Assembly: GCF_019904135.1 (NCBI RefSeq)
Contig: NZ_JAIOGQ010000021.1
Coordinates: forward strand, 1-64,000
DNA from: Paenibacillus caui
GTDB lineage: Bacteria; Bacillota; Bacilli; Paenibacillales; Paenibacillaceae
Direction of reading: 5' to 3'
DNA length: 64,000 nt
The notes beneath the pieces are model-generated. The model searched no databases. It saw nothing but the letters and a program-made list of their open reading frames with translations, and was not told where the DNA came from. A program made the position numbers and the translations under genes. How positions within the stretch are numbered: position 1 is the stretch's first letter; each line of letters opens with the position of its first letter. Shown one piece after another: positions 9,101 through 17,276 of this stretch.

Positions 9101-9812
9101 TGAAGCGTTCCTCATCGTCTACATTTTTGCCGGTGCCGATACAGATCAGGACATCCTGAACCTCCGCGTCCTCCCGCTGGAGATAGTGCACGTCATTGGT
9201 TGCCACGAGAGAAACCCCGATCTCTTTCGAGAGCTCTACCAGCAGCGGGTTTACCTTTTTCTGCTCCGCCAGCCCATGGTCCTGAAGCTCCAAATAAAAA
9301 TCTTCGCCGAACACTTCTTTGTAGCGCAGCGCCGCCCGCTTGGCTTCTTCCAAACGCCCGTGGAGCAAATGCTGCGGCACTTCGCCTCCCAGACAAGCGC
9401 TAAGCGCAATAACGCCTTCGCTATGTTCCTTCAGGACAGCCCAGTCGATCCGCGGCTTGTAATGAAACCCTTCCAGATGTCCGATGGAGCACAGCTTCAT
9501 CAAATTGCGGTAGCCCTTCCCGTTCTTGGCCAGCAAAATAAGATGATAGATCGGCTGGTCTTTGCGGCTTCCCCGCTCTTTGCGCGATCCGGCCGTAAAA
9601 TAGGCTTCCAGCCCGATAATCGGTTTGATTCCTTTAGCTTTGCACAACTTGTAAAAAGGCACCGCACCGTACATGACTCCATGGTCGGTCAAAGCCAGTG
9701 CTTCCATGCCATATTCCGCAGCCTTGTCAACCAGATCTTCCAGCCTTGCAGCCCCGTCCAGCAGGCTGTATTCGCTGTGTACGTGCAAATGCACGAAGCC
9801 GCCGTTTGGCAT
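6144..9812 (-). CDS. dnaE: DNA polymerase III subunit alpha, DnaE type
   Basis: 1222-aa replicative polymerase of the DnaE class; in Firmicutes it extends primers before PolC takes over. Domains in order: PHP (HLHVHSEYSLLDGA near residue 8), polymerase palm with GPGRGSSAGSLVAY (about 380) and the catalytic PDIDIDFSDERRDEV (about 405), fingers, tandem helix-hairpin-helix and an OB fold near 1000. Residues about 1070-1142 form an Ala/Gly/Pro linker before a small C-terminal domain (VFIKIPAAAE onward). ATG follows GGAGGGG. The linker is locally very GC-rich compared with neighbours. Confidence 0.96.
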   Translation of the reverse strand: MPNGGFVHLHVHSEYSLLDGAARLEDLVDKAAEYGMEALALTDHGVMYGAVPFYKLCKAKGIKPIIGLEAYFTAGSRKERGSRKDQPIYHLILLAKNGKGYRNLMKLCSIGHLEGFHYKPRIDWAVLKEHSEGVIALSACLGGEVPQHLLHGRLEEAKRAALRYKEVFGEDFYLELQDHGLAEQKKVNPLLVELSKEIGVSLVATNDVHYLQREDAEVQDVLICIGTGKNVDDEERFKIPTDQLYLKSQQEMGALFPQWAEALLSTAVIADKCNLELEFGRSILPAYRPLPDGMTAAEYLAELCRKGLEERYGGKESWNNRESRAELEARLAYELGVIESMGFSDYFLIVWDFIAFAHRKGIATGPGRGSSAGSLVAYTLHITNVDPMKYHLLFERFLNPERVTMPDIDIDFSDERRDEVIAYVVQKYGAEHVAQIITFGTMAARAAVRDVGRALNVPFGEVDRVAKLIPGNLGMTISRALRDSPDLKALYESSPRIRGLLDMAQKVEGMPRHASTHAAGVVISRDPLTDAVPLQEGSETTALTQYSMENLESIGLLKMDFLGLRTLSIIERTMNWIGALKGSTPDFHVIPDNDPATYDMLSRGETTGVFQLESAGMRRVLKELRPSDFEDIISVLALYRPGPMEFISKYIGGKHGELAVEFPHPDLAPILEDTYGIIVYQEQIMKIASSMAGFSLGEADLLRRAVSKKKREVLDRERSHFVSGSLRQGYSEEEANAVYDMIVRFADYGFPRAHAAAYGVLAFQTAYLKAHYPVPFMASMLTAVMGSHRKVAEYIVECRRMGIKVLPPDVNDSGVLFTPRTEENGGGVIRFGLAAIKNVGTQAMESIIRERSDRPFESLLDFCRRVDLRVCNKRVIESLIQGGAFDSLPGHRAQLLAMLDETVEAALKWRKEREDLQLQLFDFDIAETVNWEIPYPEVPHFTAGEQLDLERELLGLYLSGHPLDDYEELLSGEGVDKLMELGEAPDESRAVVGGMVVSVKPITTKQGKAMAFMELEDQIERAEVVLFPEVWARSRSLVEKGALLALRGAVQQQDEGFKLLADELAPLGEAGLAQLVRAAKQARPRGGERRAAPAGRQAGRATAAAPAAGASGAAAKPAAGGPAGAASPGAAPPGTPQAAGGDRPKTPQQRVFIKIPAAAENARLLEQLKVLLEQHPGALATVLFYERTGKLLALSERYRIKPSPELVKIIEELLGRDTVKIK

Positions 9813-9902
9813 TTGCCACCCCTCCGTTCTATCGATCTATAGCCTGCCTCTACACCCTCATATTAGAAATATAGGCACATCAGTTCTGATAAATATTTTA
9901 TC

Positions 9903-9930
9903 ATACATCCTCAAGGTTCGCCCATACAAT
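9903..9930 (+). promoter_or_regulatory. sigma-E type promoter for ytrHI
   Basis: CATACAAT at 9923-9930 equals the sigma-E -10 consensus, and ATA at 9903-9905 is 17 bases upstream, the usual spacing. It points at ytrH 92 bases away. B. subtilis ytrHI is known to be sigma-E controlled. Confidence 0.65.
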
Positions 9931-10021
9931 GGTATAAAGCAGCTCCGGACAAGCGGCGGCTTGGTGTTGGCCAGGCTATACGTACCCATAACGGAGCCTT
10001 TGAAAGGAGCGCGCGGGAAGC

Positions 10022-10351
10022 ATGAGCTCGTTTATAAGCAAAGCTATTTTGGACTTTTTCATTGCCTTTGGCATAGTACTGGGAGGCGCAATGCTTGGAG
10101 GCATTGGCGCCGTCATTTCCCTTCAGCCTCCGACGCAGACCATGCTCGACGTATCCGACCGGATCAAGATTTGGGCGCTTGCCGCCGCCGTCGGGGGCAC
10201 AATCGATCCGATGCGGGTGATTGAAAGCAACTTCTTTGACGGGAACTTGTCGCCTGCGATCAAGCAGATCTTCTACCTGTTGACCGCTTTTTTAGGCGCC
10301 CACATGGGGTCGGAGCTGGTGAAGTGGGTATGCGGCGGAGGCAAGGTGTAA
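10022..10351 (+). CDS. ytrH: sporulation membrane protein YtrH
   Basis: 109-aa membrane protein of the YtrH family, made in the mother cell and needed for efficient sporulation in B. subtilis. Helices are visible near residues 8-33, 48-62 and 80-100, with the family-type stretch GGTIDPMRVIESNFFDGNLSP between them. A sigma-E-like promoter lies 92 bases upstream. The start has AAAGGAG 13 bases before it. Stop and the next start (ytrI) are 3 bases apart, so the two are an operon divergent from dnaE, as in Bacillus. Confidence 0.88.
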   Translation: MSSFISKAILDFFIAFGIVLGGAMLGGIGAVISLQPPTQTMLDVSDRIKIWALAAAVGGTIDPMRVIESNFFDGNLSPAIKQIFYLLTAFLGAHMGSELVKWVCGGGKV

Positions 10352-10354
10352 CCC

Positions 10355-10849
10355 ATGAGAGTGCCGCCTTTCGAACGTTTTCGCCCTTTTATGCAGCTTA
10401 CGGCCGTATTTGTGCTGGGCATGCTGGCCGGCAGCATCGTTTATAATTCTCTGTACCATACCGCCTACAACCGGATTTGGACCGAAAAAAAAGACCTGCA
10501 GATCGAACTGGAGCAAGCCAAAATCGATCTTCAGGCCATGAAAAAATACAGCAAACGGCAAACGGCAATCAAGGAGATTAAAATTACGATTGAGGAGCAC
10601 GATCCGCCGTATGATTCCTTGTCCGTTAAAGAAGTGGCTCAAATGCTGAAAAGCGAGCTGAATGTGCTCAGGGGACGCAGCATGTTTGAAATCGACAGTG
10701 ATGCCAAGATGGCGCGCACCCTCCTGAATCAGAAAAGATATGAGGTCCGGGGGAAAATATACAGTATCGAGATCAAAACAATGCTCGTCAGTGAAGGCGT
10801 CCTTCAGGTATGGGTGGAAATGAAGGAATCCATACCGGGAGTCAGATAA
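10355..10849 (+). CDS. ytrI: sporulation membrane protein YtrI
   Basis: 164-aa protein: basic N-terminus, one transmembrane helix at about residues 12-32, a heptad-like coiled coil at about 45-70 (KDLQIELEQAKIDLQAM) and a C-terminal alpha-beta domain. This is the layout of YtrI, partner of YtrH in sporulation. It follows ytrH by 3 bases and ends 12 bases before the converging ytoI gene. Confidence 0.85.
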   Translation: MRVPPFERFRPFMQLTAVFVLGMLAGSIVYNSLYHTAYNRIWTEKKDLQIELEQAKIDLQAMKKYSKRQTAIKEIKITIEEHDPPYDSLSVKEVAQMLKSELNVLRGRSMFEIDSDAKMARTLLNQKRYEVRGKIYSIEIKTMLVSEGVLQVWVEMKESIPGVR

Positions 10850-10861
10850 GGGGCCCCTGTA

Positions 10862-12196
10862 TTAGCCGTGATCGATCGACTGCATCGTCATGACGGATTT
10901 GGCCACAATTCCGTCATGATGGGTCATAATGATCTCAAGCTTGCACGTTCTGCGGCTCACTTCAAGCACAACCGGCGTAATGACGATCTGATTCTCAATC
11001 TGCAGCGGCTTGATGAAATAGGTTGTCATGTTGTCCACCACATACCCGCTGCCACTGATATCCTTGGCAGCCGCAATGCCTGCTTGCGTCATCAGCGACG
11101 TTAAAACCCCTTCCGATATCGTTCCCAGATAAGTAGCCATCTGCGGGGTGATTAGCCCGTGGAAGAACAGCCGCCCTTCTTCATCCCGCTCCTCGGCGAA
11201 TCCGTTCCACATCAGATGATCGAACGTTTCCCCGAGCTGCGGCTGATTTTGCGCGTCGCGCATAGCCTGCAGCACCTCTTTGCGGGTAACCGAAGAAACC
11301 AGCTTCCGGTTCCGATCCACAATCGGCAGGAATTCAATGCCTTCCCACATCATAATTTGGGCCGCGGAAGCAAGCGACGTCTGCAAGCCGGCCGTGATGG
11401 GGTGACGCGTCAAAAATTTATCAATCGACTGTCCCTGATCGGCGTCTTCAATATCCTTGCGGCTGATAATGCCGATGACGCGATTCCAGTCGTCAGTGAC
11501 GGGGAAACGCTGAAATCCCGTTTCTTCGGCCAGCCGGTTAAAATCCGCCACGCTGCTGCTTACCTTCAGCTGGCTAACCCTGCCTTTGCCCGTTACGATG
11601 TCCTCAATCAGCATGATTTTCTTCTTGATCAGACGGTCAAAGATGGCTCTGTTGATCATGGAGGCCACCGTAAAGGTGTCATGGCGCGAAGAGATGATCG
11701 GCAGTGCGAGCCTGTCGGCCAGCTGCTTGACCTCGCGGCTGGTGCTGAAACCGCCGGTGATCAGTACCCCTGCGCCCTGCTCAAGCGCCAGAATATGCGC
11801 GTCGTCCCTGTTCCCGACGATGAGCAGGCTGCCTGCATCGATATAGCGCACCATGGCATCATTCTTCATGGCCCCGATTGCATATTTGTGCAGCGTTTTG
11901 TTCAGCCCTTCGCTTCCGCCCAGGACATGCCCTTCCACGATCTCAACGACGTCCCCGAAAGACAGCTGGTCCGTCAGATTCCGCGGCTTCTTCTCGACGC
12001 GAACGGTTCCGATCCGTTCCTTCGTAATCACGATCCCCAGGTTTTCCGCTTCCTTGACAGCCCGGTAAGCCGTGCCTTCGCTGACATTCATGCTTTTGGC
12101 CAGCTTGCGGACCGAAATTTTCGTACCGATCTTCAGGCTCTCAATATGCTGCAGCAACTGCTCGTGTTTCGTAATGGAATCCTCATGTCCTTCCAT
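10862..12196 (-). CDS. ytoI: YtoI: HTH, DRTGG, CBS pair and thioesterase-like domain protein
   Basis: 444-aa cytosolic regulator-like protein. Domains in order: a winged-HTH (residues 10-70, KISVRKLAKSMNVSEGTAYRAV), a DRTGG domain (about 75-190), two CBS domains (about 195-310), and a hot-dog thioesterase-like domain (about 325-440, ATYLGTISEGVLTSLMTQAG). The combination equals B. subtilis YtoI; CBS and DRTGG domains usually bind adenine nucleotides. ATG follows TGGAGGGG. Two ATCTGTA direct repeats 10 bases apart lie between its -10 box and start, a possible autoregulatory site. Confidence 0.88.
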   Translation of the reverse strand: MEGHEDSITKHEQLLQHIESLKIGTKISVRKLAKSMNVSEGTAYRAVKEAENLGIVITKERIGTVRVEKKPRNLTDQLSFGDVVEIVEGHVLGGSEGLNKTLHKYAIGAMKNDAMVRYIDAGSLLIVGNRDDAHILALEQGAGVLITGGFSTSREVKQLADRLALPIISSRHDTFTVASMINRAIFDRLIKKKIMLIEDIVTGKGRVSQLKVSSSVADFNRLAEETGFQRFPVTDDWNRVIGIISRKDIEDADQGQSIDKFLTRHPITAGLQTSLASAAQIMMWEGIEFLPIVDRNRKLVSSVTRKEVLQAMRDAQNQPQLGETFDHLMWNGFAEERDEEGRLFFHGLITPQMATYLGTISEGVLTSLMTQAGIAAAKDISGSGYVVDNMTTYFIKPLQIENQIVITPVVLEVSRRTCKLEIIMTHHDGIVAKSVMTMQSIDHG

Positions 12197-12217
12197 CTGT
12201 TACCCCTCCAGGCGCCC

Positions 12218-12265
12218 ATCTGTACTAATCTGTATCTATTATAGCATCAAAAAAGAGGGAGAAAA
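12218..12265 (-). promoter_or_regulatory. ytoI promoter with direct repeats
   Basis: Minus-strand -10 TATAAT at 12238-12243, with a poor TTTTTC -35 17 bases above. Direct repeats TACAGAT at 12218-12224 and 12228-12234 sit at the transcription start, one helical turn apart. Confidence 0.4.
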
Positions 12266-12331
12266 ACTTGTACACGATCCGGCAACGAGTTTGTACCGCC
12301 GGGGAGCTAAAGCGATGGCAATGCGCACAGG

Positions 12332-12368
12332 CAAAAAGCCCTGCCGTCAAACATGACCGAACAGGGCT
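12332..12368 (-). terminator. ytpI terminator
   Basis: Minus-strand stem AGCCCTG/CAGGGCT with an 18-base loop followed by TTTTTGCC, 46 bases below the ytpI stop. Confidence 0.65.
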
Positions 12369-12413
12369 CCTTCTGCCTTTTGGTATCCTATAGAAATCAT
12401 TTGCCGCAGTCTG

Positions 12414-12698
12414 TTAAAGGCTGCGGCTTTCTTTGCGTTCCTTGGACCACTTCATCTGCCATTCGCGCAGCTTGGCCTTGCGAACCCGCTCCAGCTGCTT
12501 CTTCTTCTCGGCATCGACGCCGAGAAGAAAGTGAAGATGAGCTCCGACGACGAGAAATGCGAATAAAGCCCATAACGCCCCAAACAGGGTTACCCAGCCT
12601 CTGCCGGAATCGAACGAAATCATTGGCAGGGCGTACAAAAGCATGCCCAAAGCGGTCAGCATGTACAGCACATGCTTCATTTTGCTCCGTATTGTCAA
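12414..12698 (-). CDS. ytpI: YtpI family membrane protein
   Basis: Small protein with two hydrophobic helices (about residues 9-26 and 36-60) and a highly charged Lys/Arg/Glu tail, matching the YtpI family found next to ytoI in Bacillus. Function unknown. Two starts are possible: TTG at 12698 with AAGGAG 11 bases upstream (94 aa), or ATG at 12680 with CGGAG very close (88 aa). The sequence does not settle which. It precedes ytoI on the same strand, separated by a terminator. Confidence 0.75.
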   Translation of the reverse strand: MTIRSKMKHVLYMLTALGMLLYALPMISFDSGRGWVTLFGALWALFAFLVVGAHLHFLLGVDAEKKKQLERVRKAKLREWQMKWSKERKESRSL

Positions 12699-12795
12699 GG
12701 TTTACACAGCTCCTTCTACCCGAAATCTATATTTCTAGTCTATGAAGCTGCGTGGACAAATATGAGAGCTATCTTAATCTTCCTTCTTCACGAAA

Positions 12796-13140
12796 TTACA
12801 GGCTCGTGCCGTACAGATGCTGCAGGCTGCCCGTAATGATTTGGTTCACATCCTGAATAATGACGCTAAGACGGCGCTCGGCGTCAAATAGGCGTCTGAT
12901 GTTCAAATTCAGGCTCAGCGTTTCAAACAGCTTTTCCATCTGCTCCATTTCTTCCTGGGACGGCATATCCCCAGACATCATCCGCTGCTGCACCTCATTC
13001 TGGCGGCTGCGGAATTCCTCAAGCATCCGCTTGCTTTCCGGATCGGCGTTCACCAGCTTCATCGCAGCGTTAATTTCCTCAACTTCCTTACTCTCCTTAA
13101 GCGCCTTCGCCAGCCCGTGAGCTTGATCGTATATGTTCAT
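12796..13140 (-). CDS. yheA: YheA/YmcA/YlbF family (UPF0342) protein
   Basis: 114-aa helical protein like B. subtilis YheA, a member of the YlbF/YmcA group. Family features include NADPESKRMLEEFR, the Gln-rich QNEVQQRMMSGD turn and the C-terminal ITGSLQHLYG. I chose MNIYDQAH (13140), with GAGGAG upstream; an ATG 12 bases earlier abuts the ribosome site. In B. subtilis yheA neighbours yheC and yheD; here it is divergent from the YheC/YheD-like operon, which supports the assignment. Confidence 0.82.
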   Translation of the reverse strand: MNIYDQAHGLAKALKESKEVEEINAAMKLVNADPESKRMLEEFRSRQNEVQQRMMSGDMPSQEEMEQMEKLFETLSLNLNIRRLFDAERRLSVIIQDVNQIITGSLQHLYGTSL

Positions 13141-13238
13141 TTTTACCCGCATCTCCTCTTCTAGGCTTTGTCTACGAAATTATAACCCACATGCAGGTCC
13201 ATAAGCAAAACCGACCAATTTCATGCACTGGGCCAATC

Positions 13239-13266
13239 ACCAAGGGAAATATGTCCTCATATGATG
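13239..13266 (+). promoter_or_regulatory. possible sigma-K promoter of the YheC/D operon
   Basis: AC at 13239-13240, a 17-base spacer, then CATATGATG at 13258-13266, close to the sigma-K pattern AC-N16/17-CATANNNTA (last base differs). It lies 73 bases before the first start. Promoters of this type are expected for spore-coat genes, but the match is short. Confidence 0.35.
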
Positions 13267-13339
13267 AATTACATGCAATCATGCAGGTCGTGCTGACAAG
13301 AAAAGCGTTACCAGCCTCAGGTTGGAAGGAGAACGACAT

Positions 13340-14707
13340 ATGCCCTCCAGGAAACTTACTCTACAAATTACGAATCCGGGGTTACTCGGAGACAGCGACA
13401 TTTTGCTTGGGGCAGCAACCGTCAAGCGTTTGAAAATTCCACCCCAAACGCCGATCCGTATGAAGTTTGGATCTTTCGAGCACTATGTCAGGGTTATTCC
13501 CCAGAGCAAGGCCAGAGGCCTTCGCATCAGCGCTCACCTGGCCAAAAAAATGGGGATCTCCCCCAAAACGACACTGCGTCTTGTCTATACGCCTTCAACC
13601 CGTACCCTGCATCTGGGGCCGGTGATCGGCGTACTGATCAGTCGGGATTTTCCCGAGAACCTTGATCGGCCGTTCGGTCTTATCACATCGTTTTGCAAAG
13701 AGCTCACCTTTGCCGGACGAAAACAAGGCGCCTTTGTTTATTTCATTACGCCCGCCGGAATCGAACAGGGTGCTGCTAAAATTCAGGGCTGGGTTTTCGA
13801 AGACAGCTGGAGAAAGACAGACCTTCCGGTAGCCGATGTATACTACAATCGTTTGAATTCCAGAAAACTGGAAAGCATGGCCAGCGTCCAGCACTTTATG
13901 AATGATGTCAGAACTCGCTACAACAGTCATTTTTTCAATGAAAAATATCTCGACAAAACCGAAGTGTTTGACGCTCTTCAGAAAGACGGGCAGCTCGAGC
14001 GTTATTTGCCCGAATCGCATCTGCACCGCGGCTTGTCCAGCCTGAGAAGCATGCTTTCCAAATACCCGGTTGTATTTCTGAAGCCAATTAAAGGAAGTCT
14101 CGGGAAGGGAATCATTCGCATCAACCGGACATCGGACGGTTCGTATATGACCCTTTCCACCCAGAGCTACGGGACACGTAAGCAAATCCATGACAATTTA
14201 GTGAAGCTCCATCATTCGCTCGCCGGCAAGATGAAAACGACGCGTTATCAGATCCAGCAGGGTCTCTATCTGATTGCGATCGGCAAACGCCCGGTTGATT
14301 TCCGGGCTCTCGTCCAAAAAAACGCGCAGGGTAAATGGGCCGTCACCTCTATCGTTGCCCGGATTGCGGGCTCCCAGCATTTCGTGTCGAATCTTGCCCG
14401 CGGCGGAACGCTGTCCAAGGTGAAGGAAGCGGTTGACAGAAGCACGCTTCCGGCCGCGATCAAGCTGAAAGCCGGGGCACGTTTGCATAAGGCGGCACTT
14501 GAAATCGCCGAGGGAGTGGATGAGCGGATCGCAGCTCATTTCGGCGAGCTCGGCATTGACCTCGCCATGGACCAAGCCGGCCGGATCTGGCTGCTTGAGG
14601 TCAATTCGAAGCCGTCCAAAAACGACAATACCTCGCTCGGTGAAAATATCATTCGCCCTTCCGTCAGACGTCTGGTGGATTATGCCGGTTATTTGTCGGG
14701 CTATTAA
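13340..14707 (+). CDS. YheC/YheD family ATP-grasp protein, long form (1st of 5)
   Basis: 455-aa endospore coat-associated YheC/YheD-type protein. Residues 1-95 form an extra N-terminal beta-rich domain; residues about 95-455 are the ATP-grasp ligase domain, with the nucleotide-binding lysine in FLKPIKGSLGKGI, the Gly-rich loop SNLARGGT, and the metal-binding ELGIDLAMD...LLEVNSKPS with its Glu and Asn intact. Members presumably join a carboxylate to an amine using ATP; substrates are unknown. ATG at 13340 follows AAGGAG by 8 bases. First gene of the operon. Confidence 0.87.
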   Translation: MPSRKLTLQITNPGLLGDSDILLGAATVKRLKIPPQTPIRMKFGSFEHYVRVIPQSKARGLRISAHLAKKMGISPKTTLRLVYTPSTRTLHLGPVIGVLISRDFPENLDRPFGLITSFCKELTFAGRKQGAFVYFITPAGIEQGAAKIQGWVFEDSWRKTDLPVADVYYNRLNSRKLESMASVQHFMNDVRTRYNSHFFNEKYLDKTEVFDALQKDGQLERYLPESHLHRGLSSLRSMLSKYPVVFLKPIKGSLGKGIIRINRTSDGSYMTLSTQSYGTRKQIHDNLVKLHHSLAGKMKTTRYQIQQGLYLIAIGKRPVDFRALVQKNAQGKWAVTSIVARIAGSQHFVSNLARGGTLSKVKEAVDRSTLPAAIKLKAGARLHKAALEIAEGVDERIAAHFGELGIDLAMDQAGRIWLLEVNSKPSKNDNTSLGENIIRPSVRRLVDYAGYLSGY

Positions 14708-14723
14708 AGAAAGGGGGATTCCC

Positions 14724-15830
14724 ATGATTTCTAAAATAGAAGGTACGATGGGCATCCTTGTCGCGGCAAGTAATAACAACCCCCTTCTTTTTTCGGAGTC
14801 CGGATTCGTCCGCAAGCTTTGTCTTACCGCCGCCGGACGCGGACTTACGATATTCGCCTTTACTCCGCAAGCGGTAACTGAAGCGAACAGGATTCATGGA
14901 TATACGTATCAAGACGGGATGTGGGTAATCAAGGCGTTTCCCTTTCCGGACATTGTCTATGACCGGTGCTTTGCGAAAGGAGAACAAAAAATCGAAAAGC
15001 GCCGCAAGCTTGCCCTACTGGCAAGAAAGCGCCCATTCCGTTATCTGACCCGGGGACTTGCAGGAAAATGGAGCGTTTACGAAACGCTTAAGCTGTTTGA
15101 CGAAACGGCTCCCTATCTGCCGGAAACTTGCCTGTACACCAAAGCGGAGCAGCTTGCCGCAAAGCTGTTCAGGTGGAAGGGAGAAGCCTTTCTGAAGCCG
15201 CAATTCGGAACGCACGGCAAGATGACTTTGCATGTCCGTGACGGCAGATCCGGGGAGGGCCGGATTCAGCTTACCGGAAGGGACAGCAGGAATACCGTGT
15301 TTAACCGGCAATTTGCTTCGATCCGGGAAGCAGCCCGGTTCATCGAAATGTTCAGACGCGGCAGGTCTTTTCTCCTGCAGCCCTATCTTCAGCTGTCCAC
15401 GAAGGAGGGAGAGCCCTTCGACATTCGGGTTCTTATGCAGAAAGGGGCTGACGGAAGATGGTCCATGACGGGAATGGCCGCAAGAGTCGGGAAATCAGAC
15501 TCACTGACCTCAAATCTGCATGGCGGAGGAAGAGCTTTCCGGGCCTCGCAGCTTCTGAAACGTGAATTTGGCGCTCAAAGCGCAAAATCGGTGTTAACGG
15601 CCATACGCCGATTGGCCGCTGTCATTCCGCCCTATTTGGAAGAGCATTTCGGAAGACTGGCGGAGCTCGGCATCGATTTTGGCGTGGATTCTGAAGAGAA
15701 CGTGTGGATTCTGGAGGTTAATTCAAAGCCCGGACGAAGCGCATTCGGATTCATCGGAGACATGAACAGCGCCAGAAAAGCTGTGGAGAATCCGATTCTG
15801 TACGCCTGTCATTTATTGAAACAATCTTAA
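14724..15830 (+). CDS. YheC/YheD family ATP-grasp protein, short form (2nd of 5)
   Basis: 368-aa paralogue lacking the N-terminal domain of the preceding gene. It starts at once with the ligase domain (MGILVAASNNNPLLF) and keeps FPDIVYDRC, the ATP-site FLKPQFGTHGKM, SNLHGGG and ELGIDFGVD...ILEVNSKPG. The nucleotide-binding loop is less glycine-rich than in the first paralogue. ATG follows AAAGGGGG by 6 bases; the frame extends upstream without a start of equal quality. It is 16 bases after the first gene. Confidence 0.87.
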   Translation: MISKIEGTMGILVAASNNNPLLFSESGFVRKLCLTAAGRGLTIFAFTPQAVTEANRIHGYTYQDGMWVIKAFPFPDIVYDRCFAKGEQKIEKRRKLALLARKRPFRYLTRGLAGKWSVYETLKLFDETAPYLPETCLYTKAEQLAAKLFRWKGEAFLKPQFGTHGKMTLHVRDGRSGEGRIQLTGRDSRNTVFNRQFASIREAARFIEMFRRGRSFLLQPYLQLSTKEGEPFDIRVLMQKGADGRWSMTGMAARVGKSDSLTSNLHGGGRAFRASQLLKREFGAQSAKSVLTAIRRLAAVIPPYLEEHFGRLAELGIDFGVDSEENVWILEVNSKPGRSAFGFIGDMNSARKAVENPILYACHLLKQS

Positions 15831-15847
15831 ATCATTCGACTCACCTA

Positions 15848-15886
15848 AAGCCTATGAACAAAGTTTTGCTTCGCAAAACTCCTAGG
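15848..15886. repeat. short dispersed repeat with hairpin
   Basis: AAGCCTATGAACA followed by the perfect hairpin AGTTTTG-CTTCG-CAAAACT, inserted between the 2nd and 3rd ATP-grasp genes. Its parts (GCCTATG, AGTTTTG, CAAAACT) recur in the repeat block at 35858-35992. Confidence 0.5.
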
Positions 15887-15896
15887 AGGATAACCC

Positions 15897-17276
15897 ATGA
15901 GTTTGACTTTCTGCAATGTGCATTTTACCCAGCAGCCCCAAAGCGTCGTCTATGTATCGGGTTCCCTGCTTAAAAAACTCAAGCTTAGCGGCAAGAAAAA
16001 AGTGAATCTGCGCCTTGGGGCCGAAAAGGTGCATGCCGCCGTAAAACCGATCCAGAAACCCGGCAATCATCTGTATCTGGCAGCAGGCGTTCGCCGTGGA
16101 ATCCGGGTGCCAAAGGCCGGGTCGATCTATCTTCGCAGCGTCCAGCAAAAAGACGAAGTGCAAATCGGCCCGCTGATCGGCGTTCTCACCGATGGACCGA
16201 CTTCCTCTTCGACTCAACCGTTCGGCAACCGGACGGGTTTCATCAAGCAGCTGCTTTGGGAAGGCAGCAAGATGTCTTATATTTTTGCCTTTACGCCGCG
16301 GGACATCAACTGGCAGGACGAGACGGTCCACGCCTTCTTTCTGAATGATTCCGGGAGCTTTTACCGTCAGAAGGTTCCGCTGCCCGACGTCGTCTACAAC
16401 CGGCTGCCCAGCCGAAGGGCGGAAACCACCTCCCCGATCCACCAGCTAAGGGAGCGGTTTGGCCGCAGGAAGATTCCGTTCTTCAACTGGAGCTTTTTCA
16501 ATAAGTCCGATATTTATCGTCTGCTTGAGAACGACGTCCAGGTTAATAAATATGTTCCCGAATCGATCATGAGTCCTTCTCCGGAGCAAATCAAAGGCAT
16601 GCTGGACCGGTACTCCATTGTCTATTACAAACCAACGGGCGGAAGCCTTGGAAACGGAATATACCGGATTTCCCATGTGCCGCAAACCGGATATTTTGTC
16701 AGGTACCGCAAGAAGACCGGCAATGTGCTTCAGCGGTTCGGCAGCTTCTCTTCCCTGATGAGAACACTGCAGCGCCAGCACGGCCGCGGCTTGCACAGGT
16801 ATGTTGTCCAGCAGGGGATCCGGCTTATTGAGATTGAAGGCTGCCCTATCGATTTTCGCTTTCATATGCACAAGAATGGAAAAAATCAATGGGCGGTTGT
16901 CGGGATTGGCGCGAAAAAAGCCGGCAGAGGCAGTGTCACCACGCATATCAAAAACGGAGGATCCCTGCTCACTCCCCAGCAAGCGCTGAATCGGGCGTTT
17001 GGAGCAAACGGCGAAGAAGTGCTCCGCCGCGCCAAGCAGGTTGCCATTTCTCTTGCCGAAGCCATTGAGCATCACCATGAGCATCTCATTGGCGAGCTCG
17101 GGTTTGACCTTGGCATCGACAAGGATGAGAATATCTGGATGTTTGAAGCCAATGCCAAACCGGGCCGGTCAATTTTTAAACATCCACAGCTCAAGCCCGA
17201 AGGAAAAGCTTCAATCCAGCATATTCTTGAGCACTGCATGTATCTGAGCAAATTCCGCAGGAGGGAAGAATCATGA
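15897..17276 (+). CDS. YheC/YheD family ATP-grasp protein, long form (3rd of 5)
   Basis: 459-aa paralogue with the same N-terminal beta-rich domain as the first gene (residues 1-95, ending in QIGPLIGVLTDG) and then the ATP-grasp domain. Key segments: PDVVYNRLPSR, ATP site YYKPTGGSLGNGI, HIKNGGS, and ELGFDLGIDKDENIWMFEAN. ATG follows AGGAGG. It is preceded by a short repeat and overlaps the next gene by 4 bases (ATGA). Confidence 0.88.
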   Translation: MSLTFCNVHFTQQPQSVVYVSGSLLKKLKLSGKKKVNLRLGAEKVHAAVKPIQKPGNHLYLAAGVRRGIRVPKAGSIYLRSVQQKDEVQIGPLIGVLTDGPTSSSTQPFGNRTGFIKQLLWEGSKMSYIFAFTPRDINWQDETVHAFFLNDSGSFYRQKVPLPDVVYNRLPSRRAETTSPIHQLRERFGRRKIPFFNWSFFNKSDIYRLLENDVQVNKYVPESIMSPSPEQIKGMLDRYSIVYYKPTGGSLGNGIYRISHVPQTGYFVRYRKKTGNVLQRFGSFSSLMRTLQRQHGRGLHRYVVQQGIRLIEIEGCPIDFRFHMHKNGKNQWAVVGIGAKKAGRGSVTTHIKNGGSLLTPQQALNRAFGANGEEVLRRAKQVAISLAEAIEHHHEHLIGELGFDLGIDKDENIWMFEANAKPGRSIFKHPQLKPEGKASIQHILEHCMYLSKFRRREES

